Made by a program: the position numbers and the translations under genes. From assembly GCF_026151205.1 (NCBI RefSeq), contig NC_087075.1:5448858-5512857 (forward strand): 64,000 bases of DNA. The letters run 5' to 3'. Of the stretch, positions 40,494 through 51,339 are shown in pieces (position 1 is the stretch's first letter; the number at the start of each line of letters is the position of its first letter). The notes beneath the pieces were generated by a model. The model had not been told where the DNA came from, made no database searches, and saw only the letters and a list, made by a program, of their open reading frames with translations. This DNA comes from Bolinopsis microptera. Lineage: Eukaryota > Ctenophora > Tentaculata > Lobata > Bolinopsidae.

Positions 40494-41858
40494 TTAATTA
40501 ATATCAAAAGCACGTTTAAAAAGAAACGTTTTCAGATACACTTTAAAAGATTCCAGTGACATGCAATTCTTAATTTCAAGAGGCAGCTCATTCCATAATT
40601 TAGGGCCAACTTTCTGAAACGATCTTTCTCCATACTGTGAATATACTCTTGGTTCAGTCAAATAGATAAGATGATTATAATTGGCATATTTAAACACATC
40701 ACTTAAATAATCTGGTCCCATACCATTAAGACATTTATAGACAAGAAGCAATAACTTATATTGAATTCTGTAACTAATAGGTAGCCAATGAAGGTCTTTC
40801 AGAGTGTCTCCTAGATGATCATATTTGTATAGTCCTACTATAGCTTTAGCAGCTGCATTCTGAACGAGTTGGAGTTGGTGGATGAGGTTGTCACTAATTC
40901 CATAATAAAGAGCATTGCAGTAGTCCAATTTGCAGAGAATGATGCTGTTAATTATAAGCTTGAGCTGAGCTTTACTAAATAGATATTTTCTCCTTATTAC
41001 ATTCCTAAGGAGTCTGAAACAATGCTTTTTGAGGGACATGATTTGAGGCTCAAAAGTAAGATGATGGTCAATTTGAACACCAAGGTTCTTTGTTGTGCTG
41101 ACAAATCTGATACAGGTATCATTTGATAGCTTAACTCCCCCTATACTGACCTGGTTTAGAACTTGAGGTGAGGCGATGATAAGTATTTGTGTTTTTCCAG
41201 GATTAAGTTGAAGGCAATATTCAACCATCCAGCGCTGTATGGTCCTAGCGCAATTCACAATTTGGATGCCCAGAACATTTACCTGATCACAAGGTTTGAA
41301 AGTTTTATATACCTGGTGGTCATCTGCATATCCTTGCACATTGAATCCAGATTTCTTGATGGTCCTATACAGAGATCTGATGTATATGTTGAATAGCACC
41401 GGTCCTAACACAGAACCTTGAGGTACACCAAATTCTAGAATGATCGTATCACTAGTAGAAGAGCCTATTCTGGTTCTTTGAGTGCGGCCTACCAGGAAAC
41501 TCTTGAACCATTTAAGAGCAGTACCTCCGATATGGATCTCTTCAGAAAGAATTTTGAGTAATTTTCTGTGTTCCACTGTGTCAAAGGCTGCAGATAAATC
41601 GAGCATCATGAGAACAGTGGAGGATTTGCTATCACATGCCAGCAGTAGGTCATTTGTTACTTTTAACAAGATGGTCTCAGTAGAATGGAACTTCTTATAG
41701 GCAGATTGCTGTGGAACATTGAGATCATTTTTAGCCAGATGTTCATTTAACCTTTTCAGCACAACTCTCTCGATGAGTTTACCCAGAAAAGAGAGGTTAG
41801 ATATAGGTCGATAGCTCTTGAAGTCATTTGGATCAAGTTTGTGGTCCTTGATGGTAGG
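40494..41858 (-). CDS. L2/CR1-like LINE ORF2, reverse transcriptase half (separated from its endonuclease half)
   Basis: 455 codons open from the insertion point: KDHKLDPNDFKSYRPISNLS, LMMLDLSAAFDTVEH, GVPQGSVLGPVLFNIYIR, GYADDHQVY, and an end FLFKRAFDIN. The first eight bases (41851-41858) duplicate 49590-49597, where the N-terminal half of the same ORF breaks off. The two halves are in the same frame, so the parental ORF2 was intact before insertion. Confidence 0.92.
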   Translation of the reverse strand, partial: PTIKDHKLDPNDFKSYRPISNLSFLGKLIERVVLKRLNEHLAKNDLNVPQQSAYKKFHSTETILLKVTNDLLLACDSKSSTVLMMLDLSAAFDTVEHRKLLKILSEEIHIGGTALKWFKSFLVGRTQRTRIGSSTSDTIILEFGVPQGSVLGPVLFNIYIRSLYRTIKKSGFNVQGYADDHQVYKTFKPCDQVNVLGIQIVNCARTIQRWMVEYCLQLNPGKTQILIIASPQVLNQVSIGGVKLSNDTCIRFVSTTKNLGVQIDHHLTFEPQIMSLKKHCFRLLRNVIRRKYLFSKAQLKLIINSIILCKLDYCNALYYGISDNLIHQLQLVQNAAAKAIVGLYKYDHLGDTLKDLHWLPISYRIQYKLLLLVYKCLNGMGPDYLSDVFKYANYNHLIYLTEPRVYSQYGERSFQKVGPKLWNELPLEIKNCMSLESFKVYLKTFLFKRAFDIN

Positions 41859-42329
41859 CCCAGTGCGAAATTATTTCAAAGCCAGTAGGAATAATTTTTT
41901 AGCCTAAAAAACCAGTAGTAAACCAGTAAATAACAAATAGTATATAATAGTAATATAGTGAATTTTTGACCCTTTTCAGACTGAAACGTTTTTCTTATCA
42001 GATGTTTTCTAAAGAATATTTTCTATCAGAAAAAGATACCACCCCACAAAATGACAAACAAAAACCAAGTGAATAAAATCAATTTCAAGGTATATATTCA
42101 CAAGTGTCAAGTAAGTATTGTTTTCAGAAATTCGCAATATCTGAGGTACAACGTAATAAAGGCCTTTTGTGGAAACATACGTACTCACTGTCTCCTTACT
42201 TTTCAAGGCTAAAAGTGCACGGCTTAAACTTCACTTATGACCAATGATGAAAAATACAAAATTGAATTTTATGTATTACAAATTCGACCGTGCTCAATCA
42301 CTCAGTCGATTTTCGAGAAATTTCCCGGC

Positions 42330-42668
42330 AGTTAAAACCAATTTGAATCGATGCATTTTTGAACGCTGATTCCGAATTACCCTTCATCATGATATGAAGG
42401 CTTCATGACATGGGTTAAAATGCTCCCATGGCAAGATATAAGGGAAAATTGTCTCGATCACATGATATGACCGTATAATGAAGTTGGTCTAATTTCTCGT
42501 TAGGGTTAGTGGTTAGGGTTTCAGTGTATGCTTTTTAAAGATTGGGTTAGGGTTGGGATCAGATTAGAGGGCTAAAATTTCGAATAGTCATTCAGGGCCA
42601 GCTAGAGAACGTGTTTAAAAAGTCCGTGACAGTCGAGTGTATAGTGATTAATTATCATCATTCATCCA
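42330..42668 (-). repeat. Dispersed repeat with telomere-like TTAGGG motifs, inverted copy of 18020-18345
   Basis: gttagggttagtggttaggg and gggttagggttgggatcaga lie between the same flanking blocks as in the other copy. It is not a telomere, as it is an interspersed element. Confidence 0.85.
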
Positions 42669-43017
42669 TACAACTTTCTGATCGTGATTCATTTTATATT
42701 GTTACATGTTATGTCATCAATTAAGTAATTTACGTTGCATCAGTTTATAATTATGTTAAGACGCGCAGCTTAAGTCATGCGTTACGTATTTTAGTTATCA
42801 ACGTGCATATGCGTATATAATCAAAAAGTGGTACATGACAAGCTTGTTTCACAAAAAAAGACAATTTTGATTGCTAATTACGGTCACGCGCGCTATTGCA
42901 AGTTTAAAAGCTAAAGCTGCCCGGGCCGGGGTAGGGCTCCACAAATATGATGCAACAATGAATGTTTATGGTACCATGCACATGTAATTATTTATTTGTC
43001 CATTCTTAATTGATTTA

Positions 43018-43110
43018 TGGGTCGTTCACATATTACAAAATACGTTATCATTTATGAATTTATGTTCCAAAAAGTGAAAACGTAATGTATTAATATGTGA
43101 TCAACCCCTT
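43018..43110. repeat. Short MITE, GTCGTTCAC family
   Basis: gggtcgttcacatattac at the left and gtgatcaacccctt at the right, about 93 bp, with attac/gtaat words inside. Confidence 0.6.
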
Positions 43111-44201
43111 TAATTAAATTTTTCATGTAATGAAATGGTTAAATATAGCAGCTGCACAATTTTATTTTTCATAACGAGAAACGACTGACTATTATCCTGA
43201 TGCTTCAATGCTTGCTCAACTGTGCGAAATCGTGTATTTAAAGGAAATAAACGATATCTCTCCCACTGCAGTTTTCCATATCACAATTTATACTTTATCA
43301 TTTCGTATCACAGGATTGGCCTTACAAACTAGACAGACTTTTAAAACACTAATTATCTATTGTTCAGCAGTTTAGTACTTAGATATATTAGAATGGTAAG
43401 TCAATGATAATGTGAAGTATTGTTTAAATTAATTATTAAGTCATCGTACCATTAAACAAATTATGTTTGATTTTAATTAGAGAGTTGGTTAATGGTTATG
43501 CTAAGAACAGAGTTTATTTAAACTTGACATACAAAACTTATTGTCCTTGCGTTTTAGATTTTCTATCAATGAAACAAGAAATTTTTTTCAATGAAACAAG
43601 AAATTTAATTTTAGCACATTTTTACAGAATAAAAAGATGTAAAACAATTCATAAAATATAATGCCCATTTGGTGTATGACTTTTTGTCCTGACTGCTAGT
43701 TTGGTTTATGAAGGACAGGTAACTAACGGGGCAAGGAATGCGCGTGCCTGGAAGCTTTTGCCCACACCGAAACGCTAGTTCAGTTAAGTTTTTAGAGACA
43801 AGGCTCAGATTAGGACTAGAAGAAAAATTGTTAGCAGACATTAGAGGTTCTGTTTATAATTGTTACTATAGGTTGCAGTCTTGTTGTGACAAAAAGTCTA
43901 CACTAAAACATGATTTAGTTTATATTTAGGATATAAAATGCAGCTTCAAGGTGGATATTGGAGAGCTGGTGAAAGATTATGGCCTTTGTATCAATTGTTA
44001 TAATAAGCTATAAATATCTTAAACTAAACAGTGCTAATTAAAAATTTCTTTAACCTTCATTCTCAAATTAGATTTTTAAAATTCAAAAATAAATATACAA
44101 TGATTTTATTAAAACTTTCTCACACATACTTTACTCACAGGACAAGACTTGGAAAACAGTGGCCTAGCGTAATTTTAATTGAGATGTGTGTGACCAGCCA
44201 G

Positions 44202-44810
44202 TTATGTTTGGACAATAACATTTGTGCAGTCAAAATCTTTGACGGTCCAATCAAGCAGGGCGTGATTATGTTGATTAGCTAATAGCGCACGTTTTAACTT
44301 ACCTCGCAAGCACATTACACTAGTAGTAAAGTCAGTCATTCTGAACTTTGGGGTTAAAATGTTAAAAATTTTGGTTGATCTAGTGTTGTGATTGTCAGGT
44401 GGGTCTGCCTGACAGATTAGAAGACAGGGTTTCCTTGAGGAACATGTGTAACCCTCATGTAGGGATATTGGAGCACGGAATTTCATTATCTTGTAGAGCT
44501 CGAGGTAACTGTGGTATGTATAGAGATTTTGTATAGATAGAATATTATTATGCTTAAATATCGGTTTGGTGTGCTCTTTTATGAAAAATTTTTGGTCAAG
44601 TTTCTGGTGTCCTATGGGCCTAGTACGTGCACAAGTCTTGAACTTATCAAGGTACGCCAGCCTGTCACCAAATAGTACTCTGAGACAGTACTTCTGAGCA
44701 GTAAATAATGAGCTTATACGTTGTTTCGCTGCCCCACCTATGACAAAACAATAATAGTCCTTTTTCAGCTTTTTTTTGTTTATAAACAAAGTTGTAACGC
44801 ACAGTTCCAT
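44202..44810 (-). CDS. 5'-truncated LINE ORF2 C-terminal region
   Basis: About 202 residues: IGGAAKQRISSLFTAQKYCL, LRVLFGDRLAYLDKFKTCA, HTKPIFKHNNILSIQNLY, NHNTRSTKIFNILTPKF. This is the post-RT region of a CR1/Jockey-type LINE; the RT itself is gone. Confidence 0.75.
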   Translation of the reverse strand: MELCVTTLFINKKKLKKDYYCFVIGGAAKQRISSLFTAQKYCLRVLFGDRLAYLDKFKTCARTRPIGHQKLDQKFFIKEHTKPIFKHNNILSIQNLYTYHSYLELYKIMKFRAPISLHEGYTCSSRKPCLLICQADPPDNHNTRSTKIFNILTPKFRMTDFTTSVMCLRGKLKRALLANQHNHALLDWTVKDFDCTNVIVQT

Positions 44811-45690
44811 TCAATCAAAGGAATATCATCTCTACTCAGTTATCATCTAATCAACGTTAATAAATCATTTTTCTTTATCTTGATTATAAAAAGACAATCA
44901 TGATTGGGACTGAAATAGTCATCTTGCAACAACTGATACTTTGCATTGTCTAAATTTGTAACTGTAATATATACAGTTACAAATTCAGATATATATCACT
45001 TTTTTAAACAACACGATAATCTCTATTTTCAGGATTTTACCAAATTATCGAAAATAACCAGACTAATTAATTCCATATTAAGGATTTTAAACAGCAATTT
45101 CTACTGACATTACAATCAATCGATAAAGATTAAAGGTTAGTTATATTATTAAGAACAATAACTAATTACACTCTCGTTGATTTTTTGGGATAATTGGTAC
45201 AATTTTCTATAATTCGTTTAATAATATAGTTTACTACTTAATACTTTAATACAAGCAGGTAGCAGGTTATGTTATGCTCTGTATTAAAAAGCTCTACCGC
45301 TAAAACACAATTATCATCAAATAGTTTTATTAAAACTGATGCCTGCTGAAGATTCTGTGATGGTTTACGTATACATGCACAGCTATATCTTGGATCTTGC
45401 TATCAGAGTTGTGTGATGAGAAGATGAGTTTGCTCCTTAACACATCCTGAATTGGTGGGTTATTTTTAAGATTTATGAAAGTTGTTACAAAAATTCTGAA
45501 TCAATGATTATTAATTAATTAATCAATAGTTCAGGTTCCATGAAATGAATTAACTTTTCAACTTTATTTCCTTCAGTTATTTTGTCGTATCTTTTTAATC
45601 AACAGACCAGTTGCTAATTAATCTAGCTAGCTTTTGACATTATGTACGGCTTAAATTTTGAACAACTGTCCAATCATTCAGTTTACACAG

Positions 45691-45810
45691 GAGTCCGTCA
45701 ATCGCCATCAGCACTGCAGACGAAGGATAACTGGAGACAGTGTGGCCACTGGTCAGTACCTATTGGTGACCCTACTTTAATGGTAACGTTCGGACTTCCC
45801 TCTCAATCCT
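45691..45810 (+). other. Possible exon of unknown gene, plus strand
   Basis: Acceptor gtttacacag and donor cct/gtaagt flank one open frame (DNWRQCGHWSVPIGDPTLMV...). No family is recognised. It may be chance or a fragment of a captured gene inside the 7.7 kb insertion. Confidence 0.3.
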
Positions 45811-45847
45811 GTAAGTTTCACGAGTTAATCTACTATAAATATTTATT

Positions 45848-46016
45848 GTACCATTCACATATATTACGTTATCGCTTTTTGGACAATTTTTACCCCCTCC
45901 CCCCTTCCGTAATCAGTTTTACACATAGCTATTGTGTCAAAATGACAGTAGCGTAATCATTTGGAACACCCCCTCCCGTCCCCCTCGGCTGATTACGTAA
46001 TATGTGAACGACCCCT
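45848..46016. repeat. MITE-like element, GTCGTTCAC family, decayed left end
   Basis: Right end gattacgtaatatgtgaacgacccct matches the inverted right half of 15145-15306 in parts, and a C-rich middle equals its G-runs on the other strand. The left end is attcacatatattacgttat. Confidence 0.65.
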
Positions 46017-46875
46017 AAGTGCAAAAATGGTGCAAAATGTTTAATCGTGATTTATAAAACTTGACAAACTTGTTGCGCAATGCAGCCAACTTAAATCCTT
46101 GTGCAACCAATTTACCTAAAAGTTCGGTACGATTTTTGAAACCCTTGATTATCGAATTACCTCTAGCTAATCATATTAATTGAGAAATAAATCTTCCAGA
46201 CAAATTGTTTGGAAAGTTTCTATCTAAAAAGGAAATGATATAATTTTAAAGTTGTAATCTTTTATTTTATCATAAAATGACACTCTAAACTTCCCTTGAC
46301 AAAACTAATGTTTAAGTCTAGATAGCAACATTTTCGAGCCGAAATATTAGTATTATTAACTATCACTTCCTTCGAAAAAATATTTTCTGATACATTCTGT
46401 AATAAACTAAAATCATTAAAAACTTTCGAATCATCTTGGTAGTTACGAAATGTGTCTTTTAATCTTTTGAGATTTTCTGTATCCCCTTGTATTATTGGCC
46501 TTGTTCTATTAAATTATGTTTAATATATTTATACTCGTATACATGTAAATAAACAATAGCTATTTGTGGTGCTGCATTGGTACCCATTAGTATTCCAATG
46601 ACGTATATAAATTTGGCCCTGATAAGTAACATAAGAAATATCTATCAAATACGATTTACTTTAAAGCTTGTGACTGTGTACTGCCTACAGGCTACCGCAA
46701 ATCTTATGAACTGATTCTTTCTTAAACTATTTGCAGGGTGACAATGGAAATATTTCTGGCTGAATTTTCTGAGTACAAGCCGTTGTTTATGTTTTAACTA
46801 AACAGTTTGTACATTGCACAACAGCAGTTATTATTCACTATGAAATGATATCAAGTTTAAATCAGATTCACTTAC

Positions 46876-46971
46876 CTTCCAGACCCGAAATCTACAGAAC
46901 ATAGAGGAACCTACAGTTTGGAAACGGAAAGCATTCCTTGTTGAGTTGTTGTACCACACGTTCTTGTAGTT
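46876..46971 (-). other. Possible exon of unknown gene, minus strand
   Basis: Exactly 96 bases, phase 0, fully open, with acceptor cattaccag and donor gtaagtg. It encodes NYKNVWYNNSTRNAFRFQTV and then GSSMFCRFRVWK. The product is unknown, and the flanking exons were not found. Confidence 0.4.
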
Positions 46972-47049
46972 CTGGTAATGAGGTTAGTTATTTATAGTTC
47001 CAGTTGTATAAATGTCTCAGTTATTCACAGCGTCAGCATCATATCCGTC

Positions 47050-47560
47050 TCCCTCCCCTTTCCCTCCCCCTCCCCCTCTCAGTCTCTCCCTCTCAGTCTC
47101 TCCCTCTCCCCCTCCCTCTCAATCTCCTCCTCTCAGTCTCTCTCTCCCCTCCCCCCTCCCCCTCCCCCTCCCCCTCCCCCTCCCCCTCCCCCTCCCCCTC
47201 CACCTCCCCCTCCCCCTCCCCCTCCCCCTCCCCCTCCCCCTCCCCCTTTCCCTCTCCCTCCCCTTTTCCTCTCCCTTCTCTTTCCCTCTCCCTCTCCCTC
47301 CCCTCTCCCTCTCCCCCCTCCCCCTCTCAGTTTCTCCCTCTTCCTCTCAGCCTCTCCCTCTCCCTCTCCCTCTCCCTCTCCCTCTCCCTCTCCCTCTCCC
47401 TCTCCCTCTCCCTCTCCCTCTCCCTCTCCCTCTCCCTCTCCCTCTCCCTCTCCCTCTCCCTCTCCCTAGCTTCATAGCCGTCTCCTTCCTCCCTCCTCCC
47501 CTCCCCTGTCCCTATCCTTCTCCTTTTCCCTCTCTGTCCCTGTCCCTCTCCCTCTCTGTC
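47050..47560. repeat. Polypyrimidine satellite, CCCTCT and CCCCCT units
   Basis: C/T only on the plus strand for most of its length. 47157-47247 is mainly ccccct and 47340-47466 is a pure ctccct array. The long proline, serine or leucine frames here are artefacts. Confidence 0.95.
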
Positions 47561-47718
47561 CCTTGTTAGATGACCGTTAGTTGACCAATAAAACCCGTAT
47601 TTGTCGTATGTACAAAACCTGTAAAACAAAATACTTTGTTGCATAATAGAATAACTTTACAACGAAATTAAACCAATTCCAAATAAATGCCTAATAACAA
47701 AACATTATAAATAATTAC

Positions 47719-47945
47719 CCCTCTCCCTCTCCCTCTCCCTCTCCCTCTCCCTCTCCCTCTCCCTCTCCCTCTCCCTCTCCCTCTCCCTCTCCCTCTCCCT
47801 CTCCCTCTCCCTCTCCCTCTCCCTCTCCCTCTCCCTTTCCCTAGCTTCATAGCCCTCTTCTTCCTCCCTCCTCCCCCTCCCCCTGTTATGTCCCTCTCCC
47901 TATCTTTCTCCTTTTCCCTCTCTGTCCCTCTCCCTCTCCCTCTCC
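47719..47945. repeat. Second polypyrimidine satellite array
   Basis: ctccct units in 47719-47835, then less regular copies. tagcttcatagcc follows the pure array at both this and the previous locus, so the two arrays look like a duplicated block. Confidence 0.95.
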
Positions 47946-48124
47946 TTCAAAAACACGTTACAATTTTTCGTACTCCCGACGGCCGGCCCCTCTCCCTTTT
48001 CTTCATAAACATGTTCTAACAAATTAGAAATGATTAAAATCTGAAATTAAAATTTAAATATTTAAATTACTGCAGTCTGCAACGAGAAACTACGTGTTTT
48101 TAGTTATTATTATTATTATTTTAT

Positions 48125-48303
48125 ATATATGTATTGTCCATAACTAGGGTGGCCTGCTAACAGAACCATGATCTGCCTTGATTCATCCTTCAGCACAGAG
48201 AAAAGCTCCTTTTTATACATTATGATTACAGAGGATCTGATATTTAGATATATATTGCTGTGCTGTAAAAATTGACTTTATTTATTTATTTATTTATTTA
48301 TTT
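48125..48303 (+). mobile_element. LINE 3' end fragment with (TTTA)n tail
   Basis: It is the inverted twin of 53716-53896 (gggtggcctgctaacagaac, tgctgtaaaaattgacttta) and ends in repeated ttta, which marks the 3' terminus. The rest of the LINE is missing. Confidence 0.85.
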
Positions 48304-48331
48304 TAGTCAATACTAAAGATTGTCATTTCAG

Positions 48332-48513
48332 AGTTCCTGGCACGAAAACCTGGGACAGTTCCTTTTGCCATTAACCCTCTTGGATTTGGTTGTCTCTACC
48401 GTTCATTCACACAACGAAACAGTCATGCTGATGGAGGAGGAGTAGAAATTAAAACTCTCCCGGCCAACGTTAATTTTTGCCACCCCTGGTTTTTAGAAAA
48501 GACAAGCAATTAA
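48332..48513 (+). other. Open stretch behind a splice acceptor, unknown
   Basis: attgtcatttcag precedes 60 open codons (RKPGTVPFAINPLGFGCLYR...) ending in TAA. Its phase does not join the possible exon at 45691-45810 (the junction would read TAG). Low support. Confidence 0.25.
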
Positions 48514-49597
48514 GATATCGGGATATTATGTGCAAGTTATTATTAACATTTATTTTGCAGTTGTTAATCATAATGCAACGTCCAAGCTATAAACATATTT
48601 GCAATTTCTTTCCGACATGAAAATCACGGCTAGTTTGGCGTCTGATAATGGATAGTGCTTTAATTTGAAAATAAAATCATTCTAGATATAAAATTTGCCG
48701 AGTCTAAATCCTATTTTTAATACGAAAAAAGTGTATCCGCATTACCTATCTTTGTTGATTACGAAAGTGATAATGTAAATATCAAACTTTAATTATTTTT
48801 ATGAGAAGAAATGCTTGTATTATTTAGTTAGTCCCACAAAACAGTGCAGTCAAACCGCAGTTTACTGTTAATGTATGTTCCATAATTTTACGGCAATGCG
48901 AATATCATCTCTCTTTTGTTCATAACTCTTGGCTTCAGAGGTGTGAATTTTTATAGTTCCACAAAATTAAACGATATGAATTATAATGCATAACAATTAA
49001 CATATAACAACATGATTTTTATCTGGTTGATGATATCATAAATCTGTTATGGGGGTTTCGGCTACAAAATATAGATCGTTTGAGATAGCAGCAATAAACT
49101 AAAACAGAATATTGACAGTTAAATCACCAATTTGATCTATGAAGTATCTGTTATAAAAATAGCTTATTATTTAATTGAAAATCACGCACAATTTACTAGA
49201 GTCATGTTAGCTTAGCACGCTGGATTATATTACGGACAGTAACACGCCAAGCTTATTTTGTAATAAAATTTCAATGCCAGCATTTACATTGCGCATAACG
49301 CGCGCAAATTATTCCTTGGCTGGTCTGAATCGACCAATCAGAACCGTTATTCCCATTATTCCCTCAGATTCCTCCAATCAGAGGCCTGAGTGCACGAAAA
49401 AGCAAATTTCAAAGGTATAATCAGCATTTCATTGGAATAACACGCGCATCATTTGGCGAGGTATAAAACTTCCGTTTACTGACTTACTATTTCATTATTA
49501 GGGGATGAATCTGCTTCTTTTCAACATGGAATTCCTGCCTGAAACCAGTAGGAATATTATTCCCATATTCCTTCAAATTTCGCACCGGGATGGTAGG

Positions 49598-51076
49598 AAT
49601 AATGTCAGCAGTCTTCAAACCGTCGAATGTGCCCTTAGCTAGAGACTGGTTGACCAGTTTGCATAAGACAGGAATGAAACTTGTGATATTGTCTTTGAGG
49701 ACAGTTGTTGGAAGAAAATCAGATGGTGCACACTTGATTCCACTTTCTTTGATTATTTCAGACAGCTCATCCTCTGTGCATGGTTCAAATTCATATAACC
49801 GACCTCCACAGTTGGAATTGTTCTGTTGATTCATAATGTGTTTATCAACATCAAAATCTTCTATGCTGGGGAAATCTTTCCTAATGTTCTTGATCTTTTC
49901 ATTGAAATAGTGATTAAAATCACTGCAAAGTTTTGAAACATCTTCTGATTCTGGGAGAGGAGTATTCTGATGTCTGTCAAGCTCACGATTGACAATGCTA
50001 TATATAGCTTTAACATCATGTTGATTTTTGTCAAGTAAACATTTATAATACTGTTGTTTTTTAAGATTAGCCATGTTCGTTGTTTCATCTCGGATCTCTT
50101 CAAAGAGTATCCTGTTCTCCTCACTTTTATGCTTAGTTCTCTCGGCTTTCCTTCTAAGTTTCCTTTGATCTTTGTACTCAGAATCAAACCAGGGAGCATT
50201 GGGAACAAAGCTTATAGTCTTTTGGACCAAAGGTGCATGTTCATCGAGGACACTACCAATACATTGGAAGAATTGTTCACAAGATTCAACAAAGCAGTCT
50301 GCCAATTCATAGTCAGAGGAACACATCAGTAAATCAATCGCCAACTGATCACAATCCACGGTTTTAAGCTGTCTAGTGTTGATTGTTTTAGGAGCTTTGA
50401 GGTTAGTTTGAAACTTCTTGGTGGCAAATATGATGGGGAAGTGATCACTCAGGGTACAGTTTTTCAGGATTTCAATTGTAGACGTTTCAATCAAGTTACT
50501 CTGGTCAAAGAGCAGGTCAATAGTTCCTCCACTCATGTGGGTCGGATTTTCAATAAGTTGCTTGAAACCATAAGATGAGGTGGTCTGCAGCAGTTCAGTT
50601 GAGTTTACAGTAATTGACTCTGTGTGAATATTGAAATCTCCTCCAATTATTATATAGTTACTTTTCAGACTTGCAGAACCCAATAAGTCATCAAGTTCCT
50701 CAAAGAACTTCTTTGAGACAGGGCCAGTTCGATAGATGCATAGGACAAGGATCTTCATGTCAGGAGTGCACTTTATAGATCCAGCGATGAATTCAAAGGT
50801 TGTCAGGTTCGGAACTTTCAAATTAACAACAGAGAAATGTAACGCCATGTTGTAAATCAGAGCAGTGCCACCACCTCTGTTGTTTGCTCTGAAATCATGA
50901 ACAATACTGTAGCCATATGATTTAATAACTGCTGTTGTAGTATTGGCTTGGTCAGATAGCCATGTTTCAGTTACAATAGCAACGTCTACATCATGGTCTT
51001 GAAGTAAGCACATAATGTCGTCACACTTATTATTAAGACTTCTAGCATTCCAGATCATATATCGAAGTTGATGCAA
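49598..51076 (-). CDS. L2/CR1-like LINE ORF2, endonuclease half
   Basis: An exonuclease-endonuclease-phosphatase fold: MIWNARSLNNK, VAIVTETWLS with the catalytic Glu, IIGGDFNIH, and TLSDHFPI with the Asp-His pair. A linker then leads to the start of the RT region at DIIPTI. Beyond 49597 the frame runs into the inserted element (to 49487) and loses homology. The first true ATG is in MIW at about 51058. It starts about 20 bases after the ORF1 stop at 51097. Confidence 0.92.
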
Positions 51077-51096
51077 TTTCTTTGGTTTGGAGGAAA

Positions 51097-51285
51097 CTAG
51101 TTTTTTGAATAATAAGCTAGGGAGGCTTTAAGTTTCTCTTGCTGAACCCGGTAAGAAGGACACTCAGTAGAAAATGCAGCATGTTTACATAAATCATCAG
51201 GTGAGCCAGACTTTTTGCAGTTGATACAACAGTATGTGGGCATTAGATCATTTTTCATCATTTCAACACTACTATATAACAAATA
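51097..51285 (-). CDS. LINE ORF1 C-terminal remnant with zinc knuckle
   Basis: Residues TYCCINCKKSGSPDDLCKH, then TECPSYRVQQEKL, form a Cys-His knuckle typical of the end of ORF1 in L2/CR1-type LINEs. It sits directly before ORF2 on the same strand. The rest of ORF1 is missing; the 5' truncation lies at about 51280-51330, next to the plus-strand LINE. Confidence 0.75.
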   Translation of the reverse strand, partial: YLLYSSVEMMKNDLMPTYCCINCKKSGSPDDLCKHAAFSTECPSYRVQQEKLKASLAYYSKN

Positions 51286-51339
51286 ATTTGAGGTATGACC
51301 AAAGTAATACGAATGTAATACGAATGTAACGTTAATGGA

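Larger units (their letters stand above)
41859..49589. mobile_element. 7.7 kb insertion with 8-bp target duplication, hAT-like ends
   Basis: ATGGTAGG is present at 41851-41858 and 49590-49597. The ends are cccagtgcgaaatt on the left and, inverted, cccggtgcgaaatt on the right. An 8-bp duplication with cagtg-like ends suggests hAT; P or Merlin types are alternatives. No transposase can be read. The interior is a patchwork of a telomere-like repeat, MITEs, a LINE fragment, pyrimidine satellites and a LINE 3' end, so it has either picked up many later insertions or is a large composite. Confidence 0.82.

Noticed and set aside
46978-47569. Long proline-, serine- and leucine-rich reading frames on the plus strand and Arg/Glu or Arg/Gly frames on the minus strand
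   Set aside because: They are translations of CCCTCT/CCCCCT satellites in all frames.
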